From contig JAVVFH010000013.1 in assembly GCA_032250585.1 (NCBI GenBank), positions 1-30,630 on the forward strand: 30,630 bases of DNA, read 5' to 3'. Shown in pieces: positions 7,184 through 14,772 of this stretch. This DNA comes from JAVVFH01 sp032250585. Its GTDB lineage: Bacteria; Pseudomonadota; Gammaproteobacteria; Xanthomonadales; SZUA-36. Position 1 is the stretch's first letter, and each line of letters opens with the position of its first letter. The position numbers and the translations under genes are program-made. The notes under the pieces are model-generated. The model was not told the origin of the DNA. It saw nothing but the letters and a program-made list of their open reading frames with translations, and made no database searches.

Positions 7184-7726
7184 ATGGGTATTCCCCGAAC
7201 CCCGATTTTGATCGCTGCTTTTTTGCTGACCGCTTTGCTGGGCGGGTCGGGCGCCGCCTGGGCGGGCGGCCCGCATCATGGCGGGCATCGCGGCTACGAT
7301 GACCACTACCGTTTCAGCCTGGGCCTGAACAGGGGCTACCCGCCGCCGTATGCAGCGCGCTATGGCCCCCGGCATGGGCATGATCGGGGCTATTATCGGG
7401 GCTATGGCGCGCCCTATTCTCCGGCCTGGGGCGGGCGTATCGGCTTTGGCTACCGCAGCGGCTACCACGACAGCTACAGTCTGTTTTTCTCGCTGCCGTT
7501 GTACCTGGAGCCGCGTTATCGTCCGGCGCCTGCCGCCTTGCAACCAGCCGCGGCGGCGCCGGTGGTGAAGACCGTCCCGCGCGCGCCGGCGGCGGAGTGC
7601 CTGCAGACGCGCGAGTACCAGACGACGATCGAGATTGGCGGACGCACGGTGCCGGCTTATGGCACGGCCTGTTTGCAGGCCGATGGCGATTGGAAGGTGA
7701 TCAGCGGGCCGTTTGCGGCGGAGTAG
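7184..7726 (+). CDS. Secreted Gly/Tyr/His-rich protein with a surface-antigen-like C-terminus
   Basis: A 180-residue protein with an AGGAGG ribosome binding site at 7171-7176. Residues 1-28 form a Sec signal peptide ending AAWA. Residues about 29-105 are rich in Gly, Tyr, His and Arg (HHGGHRGYDDHYRFSLGL, HGHDRGYYRGYGAPYSP), with low complexity. After a Pro/Ala linker, residues about 137-178 (CLQTREYQTTIEIGGRTVPA, YGTACLQADGDWKVI) match the short C-terminal module seen in 17-kDa surface-antigen-like envelope proteins, with two Cys that could pair. No lipobox is seen, so it is probably periplasmic or surface-associated. The function is unknown. REP units flank it in opposite orientation. Confidence 0.75.
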   Translation: MGIPRTPILIAAFLLTALLGGSGAAWAGGPHHGGHRGYDDHYRFSLGLNRGYPPPYAARYGPRHGHDRGYYRGYGAPYSPAWGGRIGFGYRSGYHDSYSLFFSLPLYLEPRYRPAPAALQPAAAAPVVKTVPRAPAAECLQTREYQTTIEIGGRTVPAYGTACLQADGDWKVISGPFAAE

Positions 7727-7739
7727 CTGGCAAAGGCTG

Positions 7740-7763
7740 ATCGCGGCTGAAGCCGCTCCCACA
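7740..7763 (-). repeat. REP unit (single), inverted
   Basis: The sequence atcgcggctgaagccgctcc followed by caca is the reverse complement of the REP consensus. It begins 14 bases after the stop codon of the secreted-protein gene, between convergent genes, where it could act as an mRNA end or stabilising structure. Confidence 0.85.
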
Positions 7764-7773
7764 AAAGTGCCGT

Positions 7774-7841
7774 TCCCTCGAGATTGTGACTCCCTCGAGG
7801 TTGTGGCTCCCTTGGGGTTGTGGCTTCCTCGACAATGCTGC
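7774..7841. repeat. Four degenerate 17-bp tandem repeats
   Basis: Units are 7774-7790 (tccctcgagattgtgac), 7791-7807 (tccctcgaggttgtggc), 7808-7824 (tcccttggggttgtggc) and 7825-7841 (ttcctcgacaatgctgc). The first three are close and the fourth is diverged. They lie between a REP unit and the 3' end of the yejM-like gene. A replication-slippage origin is likely. No coding is evident. Confidence 0.75.
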
Positions 7842-7861
7842 GCTCTCAACGATGGGGCCGG

Positions 7862-9682
7862 TTAATCGCGGTAATAGCGAGCGTTTTGCTCCGACACGGC
7901 CTCGAGGATTTCGCCGCGGAACTGCGGCTTGGCGACGCGCTGGTAGTCCCAGTCACGCACTTCGTACAAACCGCTGGGGAAGGTGATCGTGATCTGGTCC
8001 GGTTCGAGCACCGCGTAGTTGAAGTAACTGCCGGCCACCATCCAGTCCCATTCCTGCATTTCGAACAGGTTCGCGCCCACGCTGTAGTCGCTGGCCGGGT
8101 TGGAACAGGCCAGCAGGTCCTGCATCAGGGTCGGCAGCACGTCGTAGTGTGAGGTTCGATGATCGTAAACCGCGCCTTTCGCGCGGCCCGGCCAATGCAT
8201 GATCATCGGAACCTGCAGCTGGTGTCTGGTATAGCCCGAACCGTGCTTCTCGAGCCCGGGCCCGCTTTCACCGAATTCCTCGCCGTGGTCGGCAGTGACC
8301 ATCACGACGGTGTTTTCCATCAGGCCGCGCTTTGCGAGATCTTCCAGCACGCGGCCGATGACGCTGTCCTCGAAATGGGCGGCCGTGCGGTACTTTGCAT
8401 ACTCTTTGTCCAGCGGCACTTCCCCGGCCGGCTCAAACTGCACGGGGTAGTCCGGCGGGAAGTTGCGCCCCATGGTGGCGTCGTAGAACAAAAAACCGAA
8501 GAATGGCCGGCCCCGGTCGCGTTCGTCCAGCCATTCGAACCATTCGCCCGTCAGTTTCAGATCGCGCTTCCAGGACGGATCGGATTCCGGTTCGGTCACG
8601 ATTCGCAGGTCGGGAACGTTGGCGAAGGCCGTGCGGTCCAGCACCACCGGCCGGTAAAGCGTCGCGCTGCTGAACAGGCCGAACTGGTAATCCTGCCGCT
8701 GCATTTCGTCGACCAGTACCGTGGGTTGCTGCAGCGCGGCAAAGCTGCTCCAGTAACTCGGCGGCAGGCCGTAGAACAGGCTGAACATGCCCATGCGCGA
8801 GGAATTGCCGCCGCTGAAATGATTGCGGAATTGCATCCCCTGGCGTTGCCCGAACGCCAAAAGGTTTGGGGTCAATTCGGGCTCCAGAATGCTGGCCCGC
8901 ATCGAGTCGGCGACGATCAGCAGCAGGTTCATCCGCGCCCCGCGCGCGCACTGCAGCGGGTCGAGCGGGTAATTGAGCAAACGATCGGCCGAGCCGTCGA
9001 ACTCCTGGCTCATGCGGCGCGCCAGCTGCCGCTCGCGGCTGGCCTCGATGTCGACCAGTCCGGATTTCGTCAGCAGGGATTTTGCGGTGACGCCTTTATA
9101 GACCGGCAACTGCTGACCCAGGCTGGTCACCGGCACGTAATAGCTCGCGTCTGCCCAGGCGTGGATGCCCTGCGACAGCACGATCATTGCGGCGCAGGCA
9201 GCCCCGAGCAAGGGTCCGTGGCGCGGCCGGTCCGCCGTCACCCAGTTCCAGACACCCCGCGCCAGCATGGCTTCGAAAAACAGGCCGATCAGGAAGATCA
9301 CCCCGGTAAACACCCAGCTCGGCCAGCCGAGAATCTTCACCGTCAGGGCGTTGATGTGAAAGCGGCTCTCCGACCACAGCAGGCTGTCGAGCATCATCAG
9401 CGCAATCATCAGGGCGAACAGCACGACGGCCATGCCCGTCAGCAGCCCGCGCCGCGGCCGGATCAGGATGAGCGGCGTCGCCAAAAGAAACAGGGGCACC
9501 GTGGTCAGCATCACATGGTGGCCGACATAAACCGAAACCAGGTAAATCCAGCCCAGCACGGTTTCCCCCGGCACGGACCCGTTCAGGTAGCGCAGGCTGA
9601 TCAAGCCGAAAACCACGGAGTTGGCCAGCGCGAACCAGCCCGCCCAGCGGAACAGCAGTTTACGGCTCAGGGAATCATGCAT
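7862..9682 (-). CDS. lapC: YejM/PbgA/LapC-type inner-membrane sulfatase-fold protein
   Basis: A 606-residue protein, close to the 586 of E. coli YejM. The N-terminal ~190 residues hold about five membrane segments of the DUF3413 type (FALANSVVFGLISLRYL, VVLFALMIALMMLDSLL, WVFTGVIFLIGLFFEAML and others). The periplasmic alkaline-phosphatase-like domain follows: MNLLLIVADSMRASILEPEL, a FSGGNSSRMGMFSLFYGLPP block, GLFSSATLYRP and VMVTADHGEEFGESGPGLEK. In E. coli this protein senses lipid A and restrains LpxC proteolysis through LapB. Unlike E. coli YejM, the ADHGEE metal-site motif looks intact, so residual hydrolase activity is possible. It is transcribed divergently from the glycosyltransferase, which fits an envelope role. 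Confidence 0.85.
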   Translation of the reverse strand: MHDSLSRKLLFRWAGWFALANSVVFGLISLRYLNGSVPGETVLGWIYLVSVYVGHHVMLTTVPLFLLATPLILIRPRRGLLTGMAVVLFALMIALMMLDSLLWSESRFHINALTVKILGWPSWVFTGVIFLIGLFFEAMLARGVWNWVTADRPRHGPLLGAACAAMIVLSQGIHAWADASYYVPVTSLGQQLPVYKGVTAKSLLTKSGLVDIEASRERQLARRMSQEFDGSADRLLNYPLDPLQCARGARMNLLLIVADSMRASILEPELTPNLLAFGQRQGMQFRNHFSGGNSSRMGMFSLFYGLPPSYWSSFAALQQPTVLVDEMQRQDYQFGLFSSATLYRPVVLDRTAFANVPDLRIVTEPESDPSWKRDLKLTGEWFEWLDERDRGRPFFGFLFYDATMGRNFPPDYPVQFEPAGEVPLDKEYAKYRTAAHFEDSVIGRVLEDLAKRGLMENTVVMVTADHGEEFGESGPGLEKHGSGYTRHQLQVPMIMHWPGRAKGAVYDHRTSHYDVLPTLMQDLLACSNPASDYSVGANLFEMQEWDWMVAGSYFNYAVLEPDQITITFPSGLYEVRDWDYQRVAKPQFRGEILEAVSEQNARYYRD

Positions 9683-9789
9683 AGACAGCGCCTGCGGATT
9701 GATTCATGTCAGTCCCGCAGCCCGTTGCACAAAGGGTATCGCATCGGATGCGGGTAAAATTCCAAACCATGTCGCCTAAGTTTCAAATT

Positions 9790-10821
9790 ATGAAACAACG
9801 GACCCGACTGCCCGTATACGCATGGCCCCGGCTGTCCAAAACGGACCTGCTGTGTATCCGGATCGGGGGCAATGGACTGGGAAACCTGCTGTTCACCTGG
9901 GCACGCTGCCTGGCCGAATCAGAAAGGCGGGGCTGGCGAATGATCTGGCCGACCTGGCGATCTTACAAGCCGAAAAACCGACGCGTCAATCCTTACGACC
10001 ACCGAATCTATTCCGACCTGTTCCGGCCCACCGCCCGTTACGTGCACGGCTGGCGAAAGCCCTGGTGCCTGGCACGCGACCGCTGGATTTCCGAGGACCA
10101 GGCATGCGCCGAGGGCGCGCGACCCGGCTCGGTGGTGGTTTTCATGGGCATGGAGGGCAAGTTCGCGCCCTTCCTGAGGGATGCCGAGCGCATCCGCAGC
10201 GAACTGATCGCCATTTCCCGCGAGCGGCACCTGGCGGCCTTCTCCAACGCGGATCCGGCGCCGATCGCCATTCACGTGCGCTGCGGGGATTTCGTCAGGC
10301 AAAGCAGTTACGAACAGATGGTCAACGTCGACAACAGCAGCCTGCCCATGGACTGGTACGTCGAGGCGCTGCGGGCGGTGCGTGCGAAGACCGGGCACGA
10401 GCTGAGCGCCGAAGTCTATTCAGACGGCACCGCGGAGCAACTGGCGCCACTGCTGTCGCTGCCGGGCGTCAAGCGCCGCGAGTACGGCTCCAGCCTGGCA
10501 GACATCTTCGGGCTCTCCCGCAGCCGCTTCTTGATCGCCTCCGGCTCCACGTTCAGCATGTGGGGCAGCTACCTGGGCCAGGTGCCGACGCTTTGGCATC
10601 CCGGGAAATTGCTGCAACACGTATTGCTCAAGCATCCCGAACGCGAGTTCGAATGGGCTGCCGGTGAGCCACTGCCGGACTGGGTTCCCGAAACGCTGGG
10701 AGAACCGGGGGCAGCAGAGGCAAAAATGTCCCCCAAACCGGGGCCGCGTGGGACTACCGAAACTGTGGGAGCGGCTTCAGCCGCGATTTGTAATTCCAGA
10801 AACCTCACTGATCGCGGCTGA
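9790..10821 (+). CDS. Glycosyltransferase family 11-like (alpha-1,2-fucosyltransferase-like) protein
   Basis: About 343 residues from ATG 9790 (MKQRTRLPVYAWPRL); in-frame starts at 9706, 9748 and 9769 also exist and none has a strong ribosome binding site. The N-terminal part has RIGGNGLGNLLFTWARCLAE, like the G-x-G-N-x-x-F-x-x-A start of GT11 enzymes. Residues about 160-170 have IHVRCGDFV, matching the H-x-R-x-G-D-[FY] donor-binding motif. Residues about 253-265 have ASGSTFSMWGSYL, matching the late S-x-S-T-F-S-x-W motif. The likely role is adding fucose or a related sugar to surface polysaccharide. The last ~20 codons (TVGAASAAICNS) are translated from a REPIN, so the C-terminus is repeat-derived. 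Confidence 0.7.
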   Translation: MKQRTRLPVYAWPRLSKTDLLCIRIGGNGLGNLLFTWARCLAESERRGWRMIWPTWRSYKPKNRRVNPYDHRIYSDLFRPTARYVHGWRKPWCLARDRWISEDQACAEGARPGSVVVFMGMEGKFAPFLRDAERIRSELIAISRERHLAAFSNADPAPIAIHVRCGDFVRQSSYEQMVNVDNSSLPMDWYVEALRAVRAKTGHELSAEVYSDGTAEQLAPLLSLPGVKRREYGSSLADIFGLSRSRFLIASGSTFSMWGSYLGQVPTLWHPGKLLQHVLLKHPEREFEWAAGEPLPDWVPETLGEPGAAEAKMSPKPGPRGTTETVGAASAAICNSRNLTDRG

Positions 10822-10835
10822 AGCCGCTCCCACAC
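10764..10835. repeat. REPIN (pair of inverted REP units)
   Basis: A plus unit at 10764-10787 (tgtgggagcggcttcagccg then cgat) and a minus unit at 10811-10835 are separated by 23 bases. They form a long hairpin. The element lies between convergent genes and overlaps the 3' end of the glycosyltransferase frame. Confidence 0.9.
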
Positions 10836-10849
10836 TTGAAACACGTCTG

Positions 10850-11251
10850 CTACATCGGATAATGGGCGCCGAGGGCGCGCATGACGTCGCGGCGCGCGAT
10901 AATGCCCACCAGGCGGCCGTGGTCGACCACCGGGTAACGGTGAAATCGGCCTTCGATGAACCGGGACGCCAGTTCCAGGATGCTTTCATCGGGGCTCACG
11001 CAATGCGGGTCAGCACTCATGTAGTCTTTCACCACCCCCCCCGGCTGCCCGTGGTAACCGCCGTGCAGGGCCACGTGCAGGCAGTCCCGCTCGGTCAGTA
11101 CACCGACCAGGCGCCCGTGACGGTCCAGCACCGGCGCACCCGAAATATCCGCCTTGATCAGCGTATGCACCGCGCGCAGGATATCCATTTCCGGATGCAG
11201 CGTGACAACGTGTTTGCTCATGTGGTCTCTGACCAGCATCGATCTTGTCAT
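10850..11251 (-). CDS. Tandem CBS-domain protein, last gene of the nqr operon
   Basis: A 133-residue protein made of two CBS domains: residues about 5-60 (VRDHMSKHVVTLHPEMDILR, ADISGAPVLDRHGRLVGVLT) and about 72-130 (VKDYMSADPHCVSPDESILE, GRFHRYPVVDHGRLVGIIAR). CBS pairs usually bind adenine nucleotides and regulate a partner protein. The ATG overlaps the nqrM stop by 4 bases (ATGA), so it is translationally coupled to the NQR genes. A role in sensing energy charge for the complex is inference. It ends 15 bases from the REPIN. Confidence 0.9.
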   Translation of the reverse strand: MTRSMLVRDHMSKHVVTLHPEMDILRAVHTLIKADISGAPVLDRHGRLVGVLTERDCLHVALHGGYHGQPGGVVKDYMSADPHCVSPDESILELASRFIEGRFHRYPVVDHGRLVGIIARRDVMRALGAHYPM

Positions 11252-11454
11252 GATTTTCCTCCCTCCTTTGCGTCGGCCCGGTTATCGGCCGCGCGGCGCC
11301 GCGGGCAGGCTTCACATTGGCCTGTCTTCTTCGTTTCGCAGTCCCGCGACCGGCCGCAGCCGGCCCTGAAAGGACCGCGCCCGGCCAATGCACCGACGCC
11401 CATCAGCAGGCAGCACAACGAAACCACCAAAACCGTTACCAAAAAAGTCGCCAT
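11248..11454 (-). CDS. nqrM: NqrM-like Cys-rich maturation protein
   Basis: A 68-residue protein with one N-terminal membrane segment (ATFLVTVLVVSLCCLLMGVG), then a cytosolic tail with four cysteines: AGC, DC, QC and EAC in FRAGCGRSRDCETKKTGQC and EACPRR. NqrM (DUF539) is needed to deliver iron to the NqrD/NqrE site. The gene lies 1 base after nqrF and overlaps the CBS gene, in the order known for nqr operons. It is longer at the C-terminus than typical NqrM, and the sequence is divergent. No apbE is found beside it. Confidence 0.7.
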   Translation of the reverse strand: MATFLVTVLVVSLCCLLMGVGALAGRGPFRAGCGRSRDCETKKTGQCEACPRRRAADNRADAKEGGKS

Positions 11455-11455
11455 C

Positions 11456-12679
11456 TCAGAATCCGAAGTCGTCGAACATCGCGTTGTTCTCTTCCACGCC
11501 GAGGTCGTCCAGCAGGCGCGTCACGGCGGAAATCATCAGCGGCGGCCCGCACATATAGTATTCACAGTCTTCGGGAGCGGGGTGATCCTTGAGGTAGCTC
11601 TCGTACAACACGTCGTGGATGAAACCCACCGGGCCTGACCAGTCGTCTTCCGGCAGCGGGTCCGACAGGGCCAGGTGCCAGCTGAAATTGGGGTGCTGTC
11701 CGGCCAGTTGGTCGAATTCCTCGACATAAAACGCCTCCCGTCTGCTGCGTGCGCCGTACCAGAAGGAGATCTTCCGATCGGTATGCAGGCGTTTCAGCTG
11801 GTCGAAAATATGCGAACGCATCGGTGCCATGCCGGCCCCGCCGCCGATGAACACCATCTCCGCGTCGGTCTTTTTGGCGAAAAATTCACCGTAGGGGCCG
11901 AAAACCGGCACCTTGTCGCCGGGCTTCAGGTTGAAAAGCCACGAAGAAACCTTGCCCGGCGGGACATCGTGGGACGCACTGGGTGGCGGCGTGGCGATCC
12001 GCACGTCCAGCATGACGATGGTGTTTTCCTCCGGGTAGTTGGCCATCGAATAGGCGCGCATGGTGGGCTCGGTGACCACCGACCGAAGCTCCATCAGGCC
12101 CAGCCGCTCCCACTCCGCGCGGTACTCCGGACCGATGTCGAATTCGGAAAACTCGAGTTCATGGGGCGGGCATTCGATCTGGATGTAGCCGCCCGCGCGG
12201 AAATCCAGTTGCTCTCCCGCCGGCAGATCGACCACCAACTCCTTGATGAAGGTGGCCACGTTGTCGTTGGAGCGCACCGTGCACTCCCATTTCTGCACCC
12301 CGAATACGTCTTCCGGCACCTGGATTTGCATGTCCTGCATCACGCCGACCATGCAAGCCAGGCGCTCGCCCCTGGCCGCTTCGCGCTTGCTGATCAGGGA
12401 TTTCTCGCTGGGCAGCAGTTCGCCCCCGCCCTCCAGCACCTTGACGCGGCACTGCCCGCAGGTCGCCGCGCCGCCGCAGGCCGAAGGGATGTAGATGCCG
12501 TTGTCGGTCAGGGCGCCCAGCAGCTTGCCGCCCGCGGGCACGGTCAACTCGCGCTCGCCGTTGACGACGAGACGCACGCCACCGCTGGGCAGCAGCCGTG
12601 CCCGGACCCAGAGAATCAGCAGCGTCAGCGACAGCAGGATGCCGGTGAACAACAGCACGCTGAGGAGGATTTCAAGCAT
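11456..12679 (-). CDS. nqrF: Na+-translocating NADH:quinone reductase subunit F
   Basis: A 407-residue protein, the NADH-oxidising entry subunit. Residues 3-25 form one membrane helix (LLSVLLFTGILLSLTLLILW). The ferredoxin domain has Cys68, Cys74, Cys77 and Cys109 (SACGGAATCGQCRVKV ... LACM) for a [2Fe-2S] cluster. The FAD domain follows, with RAYSMANYPEE, then the NADH-binding part with VFIGGGAGMAPMRSHIFDQL and YYMCGPPLMISAV. It ends in DDFGF, as in the family. The gene lies 17 bases after nqrE with GGAG before the ATG. Confidence 0.97.
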   Translation of the reverse strand: MLEILLSVLLFTGILLSLTLLILWVRARLLPSGGVRLVVNGERELTVPAGGKLLGALTDNGIYIPSACGGAATCGQCRVKVLEGGGELLPSEKSLISKREAARGERLACMVGVMQDMQIQVPEDVFGVQKWECTVRSNDNVATFIKELVVDLPAGEQLDFRAGGYIQIECPPHELEFSEFDIGPEYRAEWERLGLMELRSVVTEPTMRAYSMANYPEENTIVMLDVRIATPPPSASHDVPPGKVSSWLFNLKPGDKVPVFGPYGEFFAKKTDAEMVFIGGGAGMAPMRSHIFDQLKRLHTDRKISFWYGARSRREAFYVEEFDQLAGQHPNFSWHLALSDPLPEDDWSGPVGFIHDVLYESYLKDHPAPEDCEYYMCGPPLMISAVTRLLDDLGVEENNAMFDDFGF

Positions 12680-12696
12680 TCAGTTACTCCGCGCCT

Positions 12697-13305
12697 TCAC
12701 AACTGAATACCCGACACGCCCAGAAAGGCCAGCGACAGCAGGCCGGCTGAAATGAAGGTGATGCCTATTCCCCGCAGGCCCCCGGGAATGTCGCTGTATT
12801 TCATTTTCTCGCGCAAGCCGGCCAGGGCGAGCACCGCCAGCGCCCAACCGATGCCGGCGCCCAGGCCCCAGGCGATGCTCTCGACGAAAGCGTAATCGCG
12901 CTGCACCATGAACAGCGACGCGCCGAGGATGGCGCAGTTGACTGTCAACAGCGGCAGAAAAATACCCATGCTGGCATACAGCGCCGGGAAGAAGCGGTTC
13001 AGCACCATCTCCAGCATCTGCACCATCGCGGCGATCACCGCAATCTGGCTGAGCAGCCCGAGAAAACTGAAATCCAGGTGCCCGAGGCCGGCCCAGGACA
13101 GGGCGCCCTCGCGCAGCAGGAAATTGTAGATGAGGTTGTTGACCGGCACGCTGATGCTTTCGACGACGATCACCGCGACCCCGAGGCCGAAGGCCGTCGT
13201 GACCTGCCTGGAAACGGCCAGGAAGGTGCACATGCCGAGGAAGTAGGCGAGCGCGAGGTTCTCCAGGAAAATCGCGCGAAAGAAAACGTCCATGAAACTG
13301 CCCAT
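12697..13305 (-). CDS. nqrE: Na+-NQR subunit E
   Basis: About 202 residues and six membrane helices. The start is taken at ATG 13305, which shares its A with the nqrD TGA (TGATG). A GTG one codon earlier and an ATG four codons later are also possible. Cys26 (LGMCTFLAV) and Cys124 (TVNCAILGAS) are two of the four cysteines that hold the intramembrane iron centre shared with NqrD. Family motifs AIFLENLALAYFLGMCTFLA and LREKMKYSDIP-GLRGIGI are clear. Confidence 0.96.
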   Translation of the reverse strand: MGSFMDVFFRAIFLENLALAYFLGMCTFLAVSRQVTTAFGLGVAVIVVESISVPVNNLIYNFLLREGALSWAGLGHLDFSFLGLLSQIAVIAAMVQMLEMVLNRFFPALYASMGIFLPLLTVNCAILGASLFMVQRDYAFVESIAWGLGAGIGWALAVLALAGLREKMKYSDIPGGLRGIGITFISAGLLSLAFLGVSGIQL

Positions 13306-13961
13306 CACCGCTTCTCCTCTTCGGGCAGCGGCAGCGGCGCGAACTCCGGCTCTTCGCGATGGCCGGTCACGGCGGAACGGACCAGCCAGGTCAGCAGGCC
13401 GATGATGATAAAGGCGCTGGGCGCGATCAGCATCAGCTCGCTGGCCTGGAACCAGCCGCCCTCGCTGGCCAGCTCCAGGATGCGATAACCCATCAGGGTG
13501 CCGTTGCCGAACAATTCACGAACGGTCGCGACCGTGATCAGCAGCATGCCGAAGCCCACGCCATTGCCGAGCGCATCGACAAAGCTGACCTTGACGCCAT
13601 TTTTCATCGCGCAGGCCTCGGCCCGCCCCAGCACCAGGCAGTTCGTCACGATCAGGCTGACATAAACACTCAGAGTGCGCGCCGCGTCGGGCATATACGC
13701 CATCAGGATCTGGTCGATCACCGTGACCGCCGAGGCGATGATCGTAATCTGCACGATCAGGCGCACGCTGGACGGCAACTCGCGGCGCACCAGGCTGACG
13801 CTGACGTTGGAAATGGCCAGCACCACGATCACCGAAAGACTCATGATCAGGGAACTGGTCAGGGAGTTGGTAATCGCCAGTGCCGGACAGATACCCAGCA
13901 CATGGAAGGTGACCGGGTTCTCCCGCAGCAAGGGCGTCAGGAACACCTGCTTCAGGCTCAT
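13305..13961 (-). CDS. nqrD: Na+-NQR subunit D
   Basis: A 218-residue protein and paralogue of NqrE with six helices. The start is ATG 13961, one base after the nqrC stop and behind a GGGGAGG site; the open frame extends 13 codons upstream but family similarity begins here (SLKQVFLTPLLRENP). Cys25 (LGICPALAIT) and Cys108 (IVTNCLVLGRAEA) complete the NqrD/E iron site. The GNGVGFGMLLITVATVRELF and LMLIAPSAFFxxG-like motifs are conserved. Its stop overlaps the nqrE start. Confidence 0.96.
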   Translation of the reverse strand: MSLKQVFLTPLLRENPVTFHVLGICPALAITNSLTSSLIMSLSVIVVLAISNVSVSLVRRELPSSVRLIVQITIIASAVTVIDQILMAYMPDAARTLSVYVSLIVTNCLVLGRAEACAMKNGVKVSFVDALGNGVGFGMLLITVATVRELFGNGTLMGYRILELASEGGWFQASELMLIAPSAFIIIGLLTWLVRSAVTGHREEPEFAPLPLPEEEKR

Positions 13962-13962
13962 T

Positions 13963-14772
13963 TCATCTATCCTCCCCGCCGCGCGGCGACGGCGGCTCAA
14001 CGCGCAGCCGTTCGATCAGCGGCTGGTAGCCGTGCGGGCCCATCCAGTAGTGCATCATGGCGATCACGGCATCGACCGTCACCGTGGCCCCGGTCAGCGC
14101 ATCGACCTTGTAGCGGGCGGCCTCGGTGCCGGGCTCGATCCTGCCGGGCCCCGCATCGAAACGGAACTCGCCGCGCGGATCGAAAAGCTTCCGGCCTTCC
14201 CACTGCGCCCGCCAGGCTGGCTGCAGGATCCTGTCGCCGATGCCCGGCGTTTCGTTCTGTTCGTAAAACGTGACGCCCGCAATGGTGTTCAGATCCGGCT
14301 CCAGCGCCAGGTAGCCGTAAATCGTCGACCACATGCCGGCGCCGTGAATCGGCAGGATGACCCGCTGCAGCTCATCGCCTTCCCAGACCAGGAACACGCG
14401 CGCGTAGCGGCTGCGCCGCCCCAGGCCCGCCCGGTCCTGTTCGGGCGGGATGGCCACGCTGCGTTCGGGGTCGTTGGCGGCGCGCCGGGCGTCGAAGCTG
14501 GCCGGGTCCATGTCCGCCTCGAAGCTTCCGCCACGCAGATCCACCATGCGAATGTCGAGGCGGCGATAGAGCTCGAGCATTCGGTCCTCGCCCGGCAGCT
14601 CGCCCTGCGCAATAAGCCCGGTGAGCTGCAGCACGTGGCGGGCCCGTTCCAGCAGCTGGTTCTCGAGCTGGATCGGACGCAGCACCGTCACCACGCCGGC
14701 AACCAGCGCGGAGGAAACGACCGCCACGATCAGCACGACCATCACGGCTTTGGAGGGTGAGTCCCTATTCAT
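13963..14772 (-). CDS. nqrC: Na+-NQR subunit C (covalent FMN)
   Basis: A 269-residue protein. One N-terminal membrane anchor (AVMVVLIVAVVSSALVAGVV) precedes a periplasmic domain. GAGMWSTIYGYLALEPDLNT and FYEQNETPG are family motifs. The flavinylation motif DALTGATVTVDAV is intact, with Thr230 the expected FMN-phosphoester site, corresponding to Thr225 of Vibrio cholerae. The gene overlaps the end of nqrB by 8 bases. ApbE, which attaches the flavin, is not encoded in this window. Confidence 0.95.
   Translation of the reverse strand: MNRDSPSKAVMVVLIVAVVSSALVAGVVTVLRPIQLENQLLERARHVLQLTGLIAQGELPGEDRMLELYRRLDIRMVDLRGGSFEADMDPASFDARRAANDPERSVAIPPEQDRAGLGRRSRYARVFLVWEGDELQRVILPIHGAGMWSTIYGYLALEPDLNTIAGVTFYEQNETPGIGDRILQPAWRAQWEGRKLFDPRGEFRFDAGPGRIEPGTEAARYKVDALTGATVTVDAVIAMMHYWMGPHGYQPLIERLRVEPPSPRGGEDR

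Noticed and set aside
8159..9757. 532-residue open frame on the plus strand
   Set aside because: It is antisense to the lapC-type gene, which has clear membrane helices and motifs. The plus-strand translation is His/Gln/Arg-rich without a recognisable fold.
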